A stretch of 40,436 nucleotides of DNA from Rhypophila decipiens (lineage: Eukaryota > Ascomycota > Sordariomycetes > Sordariales > Naviculisporaceae): NCBI GenBank assembly GCA_033297075.1, contig MU858308.1:1-40436 (forward strand), read 5' to 3'. The stretch's first letter is position 1. Every line of letters begins with the position of its first letter. This document shows positions 21,247-32,585 of this stretch, one piece after another. Under the pieces are notes generated by a model. It was not told the DNA's origin, searched no databases, and was given only the letters and a program-made list of their open reading frames with translations. The position numbers were made by a program, and so were the translations under genes.

Positions 21247-24200
21247 TCATGTCCATTCCGTCTTTGTTTTCGAGTTCTCTTCTACTGGCTGCCATGGATG
21301 GCTTCTTTCTTCTTTTCTTTACACTTATCCATGCATCGCATTGCATTCAACGTTATGCCACTCTAGCTGCGTTTGGTTCTGACATTGGATTCTGGGGAAA
21401 TGCGGGCTGCGGTTGGCCTGAACTTTGACGGCTGTGGCGTTTCACGGTGGTCACTTGGAAGGTTGGATGTTTACATTACTGGTGCCAGATTCCTAGGTGC
21501 ACAGGACTAGGAGTGGGTCGTGCCCTCACTATCGCTTTAATTTGTTGTCACTTTTTCTTCCTTTCTATGATATCCTAGACGGGACGAGAGCCCAGACCGG
21601 CTCTCTATTCCCTCCTTTTCCCCCTTCAGCTACGCACGCAGAGAGTCATTGTTTGACTGTGCTGTGCAGCTGGGGATCTTTTTTTGGTTTTCATATCTCA
21701 TCATCACAATAACCTTATTTGATAAATTAAAGAGAAAGTTAGCCAGTTCCTCATTACTACCGCTTTCCCATGCATGTGAATCAGGACTTTACTTCATTTG
21801 AAGGGCCTTTCATAGTGACTATCACCACAGAACCTCCAGCTGACCATGGTCGGCTCACCGAGAAACTCACCGAGCCGTAGACCTGCTATCGGGGTTTATC
21901 GTCCGTGTAGGGGTCCCATGATCGAGTTCACTACTGCCGATCAAAGGTTATCTAGCATCCACAGACGCTACCGCCAGCCGAAACAAACCCGAGTGTCTCG
22001 GCTTCCTGAAATTCTGGGGGTGGATTCAAGACTGCGGATAGGCAAGTTGCGGCTGGGGACGGGAAAGTCCTGGGGAGGCGGGACCGTGGGTAGGATGGTA
22101 AGAAGGCAAGCAAGGGAGGAGCTGCTGCTGCTGCTGCTGCACAACATCACGCTTGTTTTTCTTCCTCCCCCTCGTTTCTTTTCATATTTTGTTCTCCAGA
22201 AGAACCAAGACAGCACGACAGCCTATCTCTCGAATACTATCTTAATCTCAGACATGTACGGCATGGTTTATGGAGCACCCATCCATGCAGTACACTTGCA
22301 TTTCGCACATGATATATCAGTGCGTGCATCACACAACTTGAGCCTGCGCAGGCCCTTTGGTGGCTTGACCCTCTTTTTCTCTCCTCCCAGGAAGCTGCTT
22401 GCAGAGTAATCTGCCCCGGTCCCGATAAGATATAGCGCGAGACAAGACGGGATGGGATTGGCGGGTCATAGCATCACCGGTCTTCTCGGGGCGTACACTA
22501 CTTCAACACGGTGTTGACTCTGCGACGGGTTCTTTTCCTCACATGCTCTCTCCCTCTTTTTCCATCAAGGGAGACTCGCACTGACGAACTACCAACTCAG
22601 TTCATGTACATGTCGGCACATCGAGGGAAATGACACTGCGGGCAAGTCATGGCCCAACAACGGAGCTCATTGCTTTCTTGTTTGTTTGAGGACGATGGCG
22701 GCAGCGGCGGTGGTAGCGGCGGAGAGTAAGAACCCGAGACGACCATCGCCCGCCTTATGCCGTGCCGTGCCGCGCGCATTGCCATCTTACTCGCGTCCTT
22801 GCCTTGCCTTGCCCTCTACCTGACTCCGGGCATCTAACCATCTTACCGCACACCTGACTGACTGACCAACTATCCTCGGAAATTTGTTATGCTAATTATT
22901 AGTCTGCTAGTATACCAGGTCTGAAACAGCCTTGTTCTCCTACCGGGCAAAGTCACATGAAGTTGATATGACTGCTTGAAAGGGGTCATGGCGATTCAAG
23001 TGGCCTCATTTTACAAGTATGCCTCTACTCTTGTTATGAAGTGCAGGCTGACCACTAACCGTGGAGTATTTTACATGGCCCGTTCATCGACGTATGCGCA
23101 GAATATGCTGTGCGAGAACATCATCCTCTTTCCCCTCCCCCTCCTGTTCATGGCTACCTTGGTAGTTTCTCCAAGATGCGGCCCCATGGTCGTCGGTGTG
23201 GTGGTAGTGGTGGTGCACTGGCCGTTTGTTTCATGTTTCAAGGGCATTGTTCTTATTAACCTCCCTTGACTATATCGGCCTTGCAGCACCAAGTTTAAGT
23301 GTAGGCAGTGTATCATCCCTATCCCATCCGATCCCTGCTTCCCGTTCCGGTTACCGCTTCTTTAATATATAATACCAAGCACAAGGAAACAAGTTGAGCA
23401 GCACCCGAGAGCGGTAGGGCGAGGCCAAGGCGAGACATGTATATGTAATACAAGAAACTTGATCTGAACCTGGTCTGAGAAAGAGGAAGGCATTGATATG
23501 TCGTTATGCTATAGAAGTCAGCCCTCCGCGTTGAAAACGTACTTCGATCTCCTGGCTCCTGATACGGTTTAGGTTAGATATTGACCTGTTGAACAAGTAT
23601 CCTGGATGTTTCATGCCGGGAAGCTCACATGCCAAACCAGGGACGTACAAGAGGCAAACGAACGACAGAGGTGACCAGAAGAACTATACAAAAAGCAAAG
23701 AATCACTCACCACCTTGCATCCAGACACTCGGGACCGCAGAGACTCTCGGTGATTTTGTTCGAAGGGCTTCAAAATCTCTCCGAGGTCGTGTTGCATCAT
23801 ATGTTGTATGCTCCGTGTGCTCCGTGTGCTCCATCTAGCCCTCTCCCTGCCAACCGGTCAATGCCCCATCCTGGACGATGATAGTGATGACGAATCATGT
23901 AATCCCTGTTTCTATCTTTCCTGGCACCGATCACCGCTCCGGTTCACTCCGGTCCTTATTGTGGAAGGGAGGGATAGATATGCCTTGCTTTTACTCATGA
24001 GCGTGGAGGCCATTCTTGCCCGGCCCATTTCATTTCTGTAAGAGGAGAGAAGTACTGAGCAAATCGTCATGAAAATTGGCAGTTCGAACTATAGCCGGAA
24101 TATCATATCGCCAACCTGGAATAATACTCTTGTAAGCCAGCCAGCTCCCAGGTTGCCTTCCGACAGAACTATATCAAACTTTTGTAGATTATGGAACCTT

Positions 24201-25251
24201 TCACCGTACGCACTTTGTTGAACCAAGACTCAATCGAGAGCACCTAGCTCTTAGGCAGCCTGGAGAGTGATGATATGTCCTAGGTCAGAGATATTACCAT
24301 TCATCCTGCGAGCAAAGGAACCAACTGCCCATGAGGAATGAGAAGCTGATGTTATCCAACCGCGCTCTATATCAAGCACGACGATTGCCATTGTTGAACC
24401 AAAACGACTGGTAGACCGTCCTACCACCGAGGGGGCACCAGAGACTTATTGTCTTAAAAAATAGAGAGATAAAGAAATCACCAAGCAGAGAATACACTCC
24501 AGACCAGCTAAAGCATTGTTCATAATAGTAGTGTTATTCCCAAAAATCGACATAATCTGTCTCTCTTCCTTGTTGTTGTCGCAGAGACTTTCGAGAGTCG
24601 TGAGCCTCGCAGTTACCACAGTGGCCCATCCGCATTGATCGGCGAGTCAGTGGCCGTGCCGGTCACGGAAGGAGTTCCCGGGCTGCTTTTTGAGAAACGC
24701 CCCGTTCAGTAAAACTCTTGCTTCTCGCCTGATACTCAGGTGCCTCATGTTGGTAGGCGTAACAAAAAAATCCGAACATACATGGAACGAACGCACAGGT
24801 CATGATAGAGATGCGTGTTTTGCCCGCGACCGAATTTCGCCGATCCGGTCTTTTCACATCCGTGGATGGATCCTGGCGGTAGTGATTGGTCCCCCGAGAT
24901 CGGCAATCCGTATTCCGGTGCCAACATGTACGTAAATGGTATAGGGCAGACACGCCCTCCCGCAGACACCGGCGGGGGCGGGGATGGGATCAAGGAAGGC
25001 AACCCAGTTCAAAAGAAAAGGAGGTGCTTTTGGGGGATCATTTCTTCCTCCGCATCCCTCCTCTGTTGACTCATACCTCGATGAGCAGCATCACTTTACG
25101 CATAGACGGCCTCCCCCATTACCGGTGATCGTGGAAACTGCCACCAAACCCATTTACTTGGTCACCGGTACTTACAAAGTGGGCAAGATATCAACAAATT
25201 GGGAATCCAAACTTCCAGAGAAACAATTTGGGCGAAAATCGAAACTTCACC
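21247..25251. other. Long gene-free stretch between the Myb gene and the MarR-GNAT gene
   Basis: About 4 kb with no convincing gene. It holds a (GCT)6 microsatellite at 22121-22140, CCTTG repeats near 22797-22812, GACT repeats near 22855 and a GCTCCGTGT tandem near 23809-23831. The 187-codon frame at 21846-22409 is mostly low complexity (it reads the GCT repeat as poly-Leu) and has no domain. I see no tRNA or other structured RNA here. Confidence 0.45.
22121..22140. repeat. (GCT)n trinucleotide repeat
   Basis: Six and two-thirds perfect GCT units. It lies in non-coding sequence by my reading. Confidence 0.9.
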
Positions 25252-26361
25252 ATGGCAGATCTCATCACCTCCCTCCGGACCGCATCCAGAAAGCTCGTCC
25301 GAGAATGGGGCTTCCTGCGTCCCAGCCTCCCCGGAATGGCCCTCTCGCACCTGGCAGTCCACTGCCTGATCGAGATAGACAACTGCAGCAGCCCCTGTGC
25401 CTTCTCGGAGCTCTGCACCGAGCTCCAAGTTACGCCGCACGACCTCGGGGCCGTTATAGCCGAGCTCATAAGAGGTGGATATATCACAATAGTACCAAAC
25501 AGTAGACCTAAAGAAGGCCACAAGGAAGACCACGAGGGCCTCTTCATCCTCACTTCAATTGGAAAGGAGACCCTAAGCGACGTTAACGCCTACGCCCAGA
25601 ACCAGATCGCCAAAGCGCTCCAAGTAGCTCATCCAACCTTTGGCACCGACATCACCACGGCCCTAGGTCTCTACGCAACAGCTCTCGAAGCCTCCCGACT
25701 GGCCGAGGCAAACCCGACTCCCGAACTCACACCCATTGCAAGTCCAGTCCGGGAACTCGCCAGTCCAATCTTCCCACCGCCGACGAAACCAGCTGTGAGG
25801 ATCGTCACTGGATATATCCCCGGGCTGCTGGGGCGTACCCTAGAAATGAACTCGACTTATTACTGGGACCTCGTACAATGGGGTCCAGAGTTCGAATCAG
25901 ACCTAGGGGCAGGTATTGCCGATCTCATCAAGAGACTTGATAACCCCCTGAACCAGGCTTGGTCAGTGGTACGCACGATATCACCACCGACGCCAGGGAA
26001 ACCAGCACGGGAGCGCATCGAGGGGGTGATATACGTCGACGGGGAGTGTTCGGGCGAGGAAGGGGTTGCCAAGATCCGAGCCTTCATCCTCGATGATTCC
26101 GTCAGGGGCATGGGCTTGGGCAAGAGAATGGTATCGGAAGCCATGAAGTTTGTGCGTGAAAGTGGGTTTCGCGAGTGCAGACTGACGACGATGCGTATGT
26201 TGGCCCCTGCTATCAGGCTGTATGAGAATGAAGGCTTTGTTCAGACGGGTGAGCAGTGGGAATCGCACTGGGGAAAGGGTCATACGGCTCTGCATTTCAC
26301 CTGGCGGAGGGACCAGGATCCGAAGATAGACCAACAGCAGCCAAAAACGACCGAGCCTTGA
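25252..26361 (+). CDS. MarR-type winged helix fused to GNAT acetyltransferase
   Basis: Intronless, 369 residues. The start at 25252 has an excellent context (CTTCACCATGGCA). Residues 1 to about 135 look like a MarR/winged-helix module: MALSHLAVHCLIEI, CSSPCAFSELCTEL, a recognition-helix-like VTPHDLGAVIAELI and a wing with the basic RGGYITIV. After a Pro-rich linker, residues 190-360 are a GNAT N-acetyltransferase: GYIPGLLGRTLEMNSTYYWD, the acetyl-CoA loop RGMGLGKRM at 285-293, then RLYENEGFVQTGE and FTWRRD. This two-domain order is that of the bacterial bifunctional helix-turn-helix/GNAT proteins. Substrate and DNA target are unknown. Lack of introns and a bacterial architecture suggest old horizontal transfer, which is an inference. 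It is convergent with the next gene, 102 bp apart. Confidence 0.85.
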   Translation: MADLITSLRTASRKLVREWGFLRPSLPGMALSHLAVHCLIEIDNCSSPCAFSELCTELQVTPHDLGAVIAELIRGGYITIVPNSRPKEGHKEDHEGLFILTSIGKETLSDVNAYAQNQIAKALQVAHPTFGTDITTALGLYATALEASRLAEANPTPELTPIASPVRELASPIFPPPTKPAVRIVTGYIPGLLGRTLEMNSTYYWDLVQWGPEFESDLGAGIADLIKRLDNPLNQAWSVVRTISPPTPGKPARERIEGVIYVDGECSGEEGVAKIRAFILDDSVRGMGLGKRMVSEAMKFVRESGFRECRLTTMRMLAPAIRLYENEGFVQTGEQWESHWGKGHTALHFTWRRDQDPKIDQQQPKTTEP

Positions 26362-26463
26362 CGTAGGATACATATAAATAATAACAATGATAAAATAAAG
26401 CCATAATGCCATCGTAACGTTCGTGACTTTCGTAATCGTAGCCCATCCTGTGAAATGTGCCTG

Positions 26464-26940
26464 CTATAACATCGACCAAATGAAACACACCACCCAGCTG
26501 AGGAGCCGCCAGGTACACCATAACAGAAAGAGACTCAAGACCACAAGAGCGGCAAGCGTCTTGGTCCTAATCTCAAAAGCGTCCGCTGCTTCCATCTTCA
26601 TCAGCGTGCGCTGTTTCGTGCGGTAGAAACTAGTCCCCCATATCCCGTTCCATTGCTCAGGTTCGTGTTGGTGATGCTCCGAGTCGTTTCGTTTTCTAAC
26701 CTCACACGGCGGACATCCCACGATGTATCGGTACGGCCTGAATTTGCAGAGCTGTCTTTCTAACCAGGAAGGAACCCAGCTCGTGGTCTGCTGAGTGTGG
26801 TTCGTTCCCGATGATGATGACGACGACGATGCTGGTGGTGATGGATCCCCGTGAAACGAAGACCGCCTGATGGAGTATTTTAGGTCTATTATGGCGAGAG
26901 AGACCAGGAAGGATATCATTATCAGAGGTGTCATGATCAT
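26464..26940 (-). CDS. Small protein with two predicted membrane segments, unknown function
   Basis: Open frame of 158 residues on the minus strand; the start may be the first or third codon (MIMTPL). A hydrophobic N-terminus (PLIMISFLVSLAII) could be a signal anchor. A Ser-rich stretch follows, then a Cys-containing middle (YRYIVGCPPCEVRKR) and a second hydrophobic segment at about residues 129-155 (TLAALVVLSLFLLWCTWRLL). The predicted topology has both ends on the same side of a membrane. I do not recognise a family. It lies tail-to-tail with the MarR-GNAT gene. Confidence 0.5.
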   Translation of the reverse strand: MIMTPLIMISFLVSLAIIDLKYSIRRSSFHGDPSPPASSSSSSSGTNHTQQTTSWVPSWLERQLCKFRPYRYIVGCPPCEVRKRNDSEHHQHEPEQWNGIWGTSFYRTKQRTLMKMEAADAFEIRTKTLAALVVLSLFLLWCTWRLLSWVVCFIWSML

Positions 26941-27822
26941 CTGTGTGTGTGCGTGTCAGTCAGTATTTGGAGAAGGGTCCCGCCCCTGATAGCCAGATGA
27001 ACGATTGATGTATGCAGAACGGCGAGATGAGATGAACTGGTGGGTTATCTCACTCAATCCCCCTCGGCCTCGCCTTTTTGAGCTGAGTTGGTATGATTAT
27101 GAACTGACTCAACTCAGGCTGACTTACATTGTGTATCTTGAAGTAAATCATCCGAACGAAGCCGACATGGCCATCTGTTACCCTCACCGGGGGCCGGACT
27201 TGCGGTGCCATAGTAGACTGAGTAAAACCGTCTTCGTTGTTGATGTTTTTCATCGATGAACCCCTCTAGAACAGAAGAATATTAACGAATTCATTCGCTG
27301 AGCCCTCTTTCGTTCAACGCGTGTTTGTCGGTTTGTTCGGACCGGATGCGATATGATTGGAACAGAGGTGCTGACGTCACCAACCCACTTGGCCCCTTCC
27401 ACCTCAAGCCCAACAGTCTCGATATTTATGAAAATTTTATGATTCTTTATAAGCAAAGCAGAAATTTGAAAATTTGATGCAAGTGGCAGTGTTTGCTTGT
27501 AGGGAGTATGACAAGGTCATCGGTTCTGGTAGTGGGTGATCCTAACATCCAGCCCAATCGTACCTACCTGAAAACTCCAAGCAATGGATTCTTGGGTGAG
27601 GAAGAATATCATCTCTGGTTGGCTGGGTGTGAAACCCGACAATACTGGCCGTAGGCACCTCAAAAAACCACGGTAAGACTTTTGTATTTGCAACTCTTGT
27701 CCGCTAGCATCATTCAAAATATTTCCTTTTTTGAACCTAGAGTCTTAGCTGGCTGCCAAAAGCCAGCCGGTCTAGCCTGAGATCTATAGCTTTGCCGACT
27801 TTTCTTGCTGTGGTCCATCTAG
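26941..27822. other. Intergenic region
   Basis: Contains the promoter of the small two-TM gene and the 3' end of the Rid-family gene. Short frames only. The stretch 27420-27480 is AT-rich. Nothing else recognised. Confidence 0.4.
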
Positions 27823-28541
27823 TCATGGGAGAGCGATGCACTCAATCTCGACATCCACGCCCTTGGGGAGCTGCTTGACAGCCACACAGCTCCGGGCAGG
27901 CTTGTGGGTGAACCACTTGGCATACTCCTCGTTCATGCTCTTTGAGCGTGGGAAAAGAGAGGCGAAATTTTAGCAATAGTCTTCATGTATACCGGGTGCT
28001 CAAAGATTGCCCTCTGACTTACAGCAAAGTTGGCCATATCGGTCAGGAAGACGTTGACCTTGACGACCTTCTCGATCGAGGACCCAGCCTCCTCCAGGAC
28101 AACCTTCAAGCTGGAAATGCAGGCAGCCGTCTTCTCCTGGATGGTGCCCTCAACGAGGTTGCCATGGCGATCCCAAGGAATCTGGCCGGAGCAGTAGATG
28201 GCGGTGGGGGTCTTGATGGCTTGCGACTGTGTATTCCTGTTAGTCACGATTTGGGGGATAGAGATGATGGGAAAACATACATATGGGCCGGCAGCTGTTG
28301 TCCATTGAGCATGTCAGTAAGTGCAGCTTCCTATCAATCGGCCCGTAGGGAATCACAGGGTCTTGAACCTCTCCGAGGGTCTACATTACATACGCTGAGC
28401 GGCCTTGTCGGTGTAAACGGGGGTGGCAGACATCTTGTCGTGGTGATTGCGGATTGTGACTTTCGAGAGCGCCGGCCTGTACAATGAGAGGACTGGAGGT
28501 CGAAGAAGAATTGGCAGGGCTTGACGTCTAATAGCGAACAT
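27823..28541 (-). CDS. mmf1: RidA/YjgF (Mmf1/Hmf1-type) 2-imino acid deaminase
   Basis: Four exons on the minus strand: 28541-28394, 28294-28281 (only 14 nt), 28226-28023 and 27939-27823, total 160 residues; introns are 99, 54 and 83 bp. The spliced junctions give AAQPAGPYSQAIK, the conserved start of the Rid domain, which can be formed only if the microexon is used. [19 protein letters not shown] and the active-site Arg of [14 protein letters not shown] (R138), then VEIECIA, complete the family signature. The protein hydrolyses reactive 2-aminoacrylate and other enamines or imines, protecting PLP enzymes and branched-chain metabolism. The first Met begins an Arg-rich mitochondrial presequence ([15 protein letters not shown]); a second in-frame Met at 28433 ([13 protein letters not shown]) would give a cytosolic form, combining the roles of yeast Mmf1 and Hmf1. 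Confidence 0.9.
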
Positions 28542-29011
28542 AGAAAGGTGGTCAAGGATGGCTTGGAATTGAAGTTGAAAGTAGCTTTGTAGTAACAGTG
28601 CAAGTCGCTCCGTCTTCGGATGCCCCGCGGTGGATGATGCTGAAGTGAACCCCCCTCTCACTCACTCACAGGGCTGCGGGGTCAACCATGATCCGCAGGG
28701 ACTATAGTTTCCGGAGTACTTTTACGTACATACAGCGTATGTTGTTACCATTATGAACCCATGGTACTGCACAAGCTTCCCGGGAGGCCCAGCCTCAGGC
28801 AATGCTATGTAGTAGTAGAGCTGCTATCGAAAGATATGTGGCTCCTCGGCGTACAATTGAAGTTGTTCAACAACAAGCCTTCCCAGCTTATACTGCTGAT
28901 ACATGTATATGACTATATGCAAAAAGATGAGAAGTGTATTTTGGTGGCCCCACTCTTGTAGACTGACGCCGTCGATGACGACATCCAAAAAGGAGGCCTT
29001 CTAACGTCTGT
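28542..29011. other. Intergenic region upstream of the Rid gene
   Basis: Promoter of the Rid-family gene. The frame upstream of 28541 stays open to 28661 but looks like leader. Nothing further recognised. Confidence 0.4.
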
Positions 29012-29012
29012 T

Positions 29013-29016
29013 AAAA
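29013..29016 (-). terminator. Pol III T-run after the tRNA
   Basis: Read on the minus strand, TTTT follows the tRNA 3' end by about 15 bases. A second run of five T lies at 28991-28987. Confidence 0.5.
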
Positions 29017-29031
29017 CGGAGAGAGAGAGTG

Positions 29032-29129
29032 TGGTCCGACTGGGGCTTGAACCCAGGACCTTCGCATATGATGAGGTTGTGAATCTCAACTATAAGAACG
29101 ATGTGATAATCCAACTACACCACCGGACC
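29032..29129 (-). tRNA. tRNA with 23-nt intron, probably tRNA-Ile(UAU)
   Basis: On the minus strand the acceptor arms GGTCCGG and TCGGACC pair over 7 bp (one G-T). The A box TGGTGTAGTTGG and the B box GGTTCAAGCCC are intact, and the T stem CTGGG/CCCAG is perfect. The anticodon stem strands are TCGTT and TGCGA around the loop CTTATA|A, so positions 34-36 read TAT. The intervening 23 bases sit after position 37, where nuclear tRNA introns lie. The pattern is close to yeast tRNA-Ile(UAU), which also has an intron. Base pair 31-39 is T-T, a mismatch, so either my intron boundary is off or the stem is imperfect. The gene lies between two protein genes reading away from it. Confidence 0.65.
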
Positions 29130-30119
29130 GTTCCGCGTGGATTCTGTTGGTGGGTTCGGGCCTTAAGCAACATGGATGTGAGATGGAGTTCAGGAGTCGT
29201 GAGGAGGCGAGAAGAAACGGAAAGAACATTTAAAGTATCATGACCTGGAAGTCGCCTGCAGGTTTTGTCTGAGGCTGATGGATATTCCACTGTTTCGTAC
29301 ATGACATGACGGGGTAGCATGGCAAAACTATAATTCAGCCTGGGGACAGGTACCCGGGTAGGGAATGCTCGGCAAACATTGCAGTCAATTTGCCATATTA
29401 TCAGACTACCAGAATTGTAACCCGATGACGGACTGGTAGAAGAAAACAGTTATAAAGGGAGCTCGAAGGGATATACAGTGGACATGTCCCTCCCTTTAAT
29501 TATGTTGATTTTTGATCTTATCAGACTAATCAGAGAAAGGAGACAGGAGCTTGGATCACCTGACGGTGTGTGCACCTCCCTTGCAGCTTCCCCGGGACTT
29601 TGACAACTGTCCTCCTTGCCTGGGATGGAGACCCTAACGAGGCTCAGTTACGGGACGGCTTGGCGCCAGGGAAATAGGGGCAACAACGCCGGCCATCAAT
29701 TTTCAGCTGTCCGAGGCCACATCGAACCTTCCAACATTCGATCATCCCGAGTTTTTGTTCTCTTCTACGGATACACCTTTCAGGTGATCTTTCTTGATTC
29801 ACAACGCTCATTTTGCCTTCCTTAACTTTACTTTTTTTCCCTTTGTGGCCGCGCGTTTTTCTAAATATTCTGTCGATTTCATCCCGGGCAACTTGCCATT
29901 ACCTGGTAGCTTTATCTCTGTCTGGTCAGTACGCGCAATTCCATTTATCGTTTCTCATGTCCCAATCCTGCCGGCACCAACTGCGCAGTTGATTTTGACG
30001 ATACTGCTTGACTGTTCGCCCACACTGCGATTGAAATCCGCTGGCCAACAATCCCCCTTGAACTAGTCGTCGGCTAACTGTTGACTGTTGTTCAGCCTCG
30101 ATCTGTATCGTCGCCCGCC
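29130..30119. other. Promoter and leader of the PMT4 gene
   Basis: No gene seen. The last 400 bases before the start are T/C-rich with several upstream ATGs, as in long fungal leaders. Confidence 0.4.
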
Positions 30120-32585
30120 ATGGCGACACCTGACGAAGGCACGGTGCGCCAACGAAACGTAGCCGGTAAAAGGAAGAGGGAGGGGATCAGCGCGAGCAAC
30201 TCAGATGTTGAGCTCGACAAGCTCGTCAAGGCCTCCCAGGCTGCCAAGGCCTCGGGATCCGAACGTGAATACAAGATAGGATTTGTTCTCATCACCATCC
30301 TGGCCTTTGTCAGTCGGTTTTGGGGCATTCATCACCCCAACGAGGTAGTCTTTGATGAAGTGCACTTTGGAAAGGTACGATACTTCCCGTTGTTTTTTTT
30401 TGCTGCGTTGGACAGCCCGCTCACGTTTTGGCCCAAAACAGTTCGCTTCGTACTACCTCGAAAAGACCTACTTCTTCGATGTCCATCCTCCCTTCGGAAA
30501 GCTTCTCTTCGCCTTTATGGGCTGGCTTGTGGGCTATGATGGACATTTCCACTTCGACAATATCGGCGACTCGTACATCGCCAACAAGGTTCCTTATGTC
30601 GCATTCCGGTCTCTCCCCGCCATCCTCGGCGCCCTCACGGTTTCAGTCACATATTTGATCATGTGGGAGTCGGGATACAGCCTTCCAGCTTGCGTTCTTG
30701 CTGCTGGTCTGGTTCTCTTTGACAACGCGCACATCGGCCAGACACGTCTCATCCTTCTCGATGCCACGTTGGTTTTTGCCATGGCCTGCAGCTTGCTCGC
30801 CTACATCAAGTTTTACAAGCTGAGACACGAGCCTTTTTCAAGAAAGTGGTGGAAGTGGCTGCTCTTGACTGGTATCGCCCTTTCGTGCGACATTTCCACC
30901 AAATATGTTGGTCTGTTCGCCTTTATCACCATTGGCTCGGCCGTCATCATCGACCTGTGGGATCTCTTGGATATCAAGCGACCTGGCGGCTCTTTGAGCC
31001 TGCCAACCTTCGGCAAGCATTTTGCAGCTCGCGCTGTCGGCCTGATCATTGTTCCGTTCCTCTTCTATCTCTTCTGGTTCCAGGTCCACTTCTCCATCCT
31101 TACGCGATCTGGCCCCGGAGACGATTTCATGAGCCCCGAGTTCCAGGAGACCCTCAGCGACAATGCGATGCTTGCGAATGCAATCACCATTGACTACTAT
31201 GACTCCCTGACTATCAAGCACAAGGAGACGAAAGCCTATCTTCACAGCCACCCTGACCGCTATCCTCTTAGATATGACGACGGCCGTGTTTCCAGTCAGG
31301 GCCAGCAGGTGACGGGCTACCCATACAACGATACCAACAATGTGTGGGAGATCCTCCCTGCCGTACAGGAAGAGAAGAGACTGGGACGCCACGTCAAAAA
31401 CCACGATCTTGTAAGACTGCGCCATGTTGGAACGGACACCATCCTGCTCTCGCACGATGTTGCCTCTCCTTACTACCCCACCAACCAAGAGTTCACGACC
31501 GTTTCCATTGCGGATGCATATGGAAACCGAGCCGCCGATACCCTCTTCGAAGTCCGCATCGAAGGCGGCAAGCAGAACCAAGAATTCAAGAGCGTTTCTA
31601 GTCACTTCAAGTTGATCCACAATCCTAGCAAGGTCGCCATGTGGACTCACACAACACCACTTCCGGAGTGGGGGTTCAAGCAACAGGAAATCAATGGAAA
31701 CAAGCAGATTGCGCCTAGCTCCAATGTCTGGCTCGTTGAGGATATTCCCTCCATCCCTGCCGATAGTCCACGTCGCCAGAGGGAGGAGAAGAAAGTGAAG
31801 ACATTGCCCTTCCTTCAAAAGTGGTTCCACCTGCAAAGGTTGATGTTCTGGCACAACAACCAGTTGACCAGCAGCCACCCGTACTCTTCGGCCCCGTGGC
31901 AGTGGCCGCTTCTGCTCCGTGGTGTGAGCTTCTGGACCCAGAACGACACTCGCCAACAAATTTACTTCGTTGGCAACCCCGTCGGTTGGTGGATTGCCAG
32001 CGGCCTGTTGGCAGTTTACGTTGGCATAGTCCTGGCCGATCAATTCTCTCTCCGTCGTGGCGTTGATGCCCTGGATCACCGTAAGTTTAGAAGTTTTTGT
32101 ACTCCGTTGTGTATTGACAATAGAATGACAGTGGTAACTAAATTTTCTTTGCAGGGTCTCGCTCTCGACTCTACAACTCTACAGGCTTCTTCTTCCTTGC
32201 CTGGGCCACGCATTACTTCCCTTTCTATGTAATGGGTCGTCAGCTGTTCCTGCATCATTATCTCCCGGCCCATCTTGCTTCAACACTTGTAACCGGAGCG
32301 CTCGTAGAGTTCATCTTCAGCGCTGATTCGGCCGAGCACGAAGCAACTTACCAGGCAATCAAGGCGGGTAAGAAGCAAGCTGTCGCCAAACGCCATGTTA
32401 CAGCTCGCGAGCGGTTCGCTGGCCAGAGCATGTTGGCGGCGTGGATTGCGACGGGTGTGATTTTGACGCTCGTCATTGCCAGCTGGTATTTCTTCTTACC
32501 GCTGACATATGGTTACCCCGGCCTCACTGTCGAGCAAGTCCTCCGGAGGAAGTGGCTCGGCTACGACCTCCATTTTGCCAAATAA
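30120..32585 (+). CDS. pmt4: Dolichyl-phosphate-mannose protein O-mannosyltransferase, Pmt4 class
   Basis: Transfers mannose from dolichol phosphate to Ser/Thr of secretory proteins in the ER lumen. Exons 30120-30374, 30442-32080 and 32155-32585 (introns 67 and 74 bp) give 774 residues. The luminal loop 1 catalytic Asp-Glu pair is in VVFDEVHFGK (D79/E80), followed across intron 1 by FASYYLEKTYFFDVHPPFGK. Next come several membrane spans, ILLDAT, GPGDDFMSPEFQETL and the luminal MIR repeats (SHPDRYPLRYDDGRVSS, GTDTILLSHDVASPYYPTN, WGFKQQEINGNKQI). The HYFPFYVMGRQLFLHHYLPA block and further spans complete the protein. Many positions coincide with yeast Pmt4, including the SSxGQQVTGY and GNxxGWW segments, which separates it from the Pmt1 and Pmt2 classes. 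Pmt4 enzymes act mainly on membrane-anchored proteins as homodimers. Confidence 0.95.

Noticed and set aside
21846..22409. A 187-codon plus-strand open frame
   Set aside because: Reads the GCT microsatellite as poly-Leu and has no domain or good start; treated as chance.
24060..24110. GTTCGAACT resembling a tRNA T loop
   Set aside because: No pairing T stem, no A box and no acceptor stem around it.
27105..27111. Further TGACTCA/TGAGTCA heptamers (also near 18179, 25066, 36729 and 39771)
   Set aside because: About five are expected by chance in 40 kb, and these are not placed near amino acid biosynthesis genes.
30838..32079. A 413-codon minus-strand open frame
   Set aside because: It lies entirely antisense to the PMT4 coding sequence, whose product is unmistakable; the frame is a shadow with no domain.
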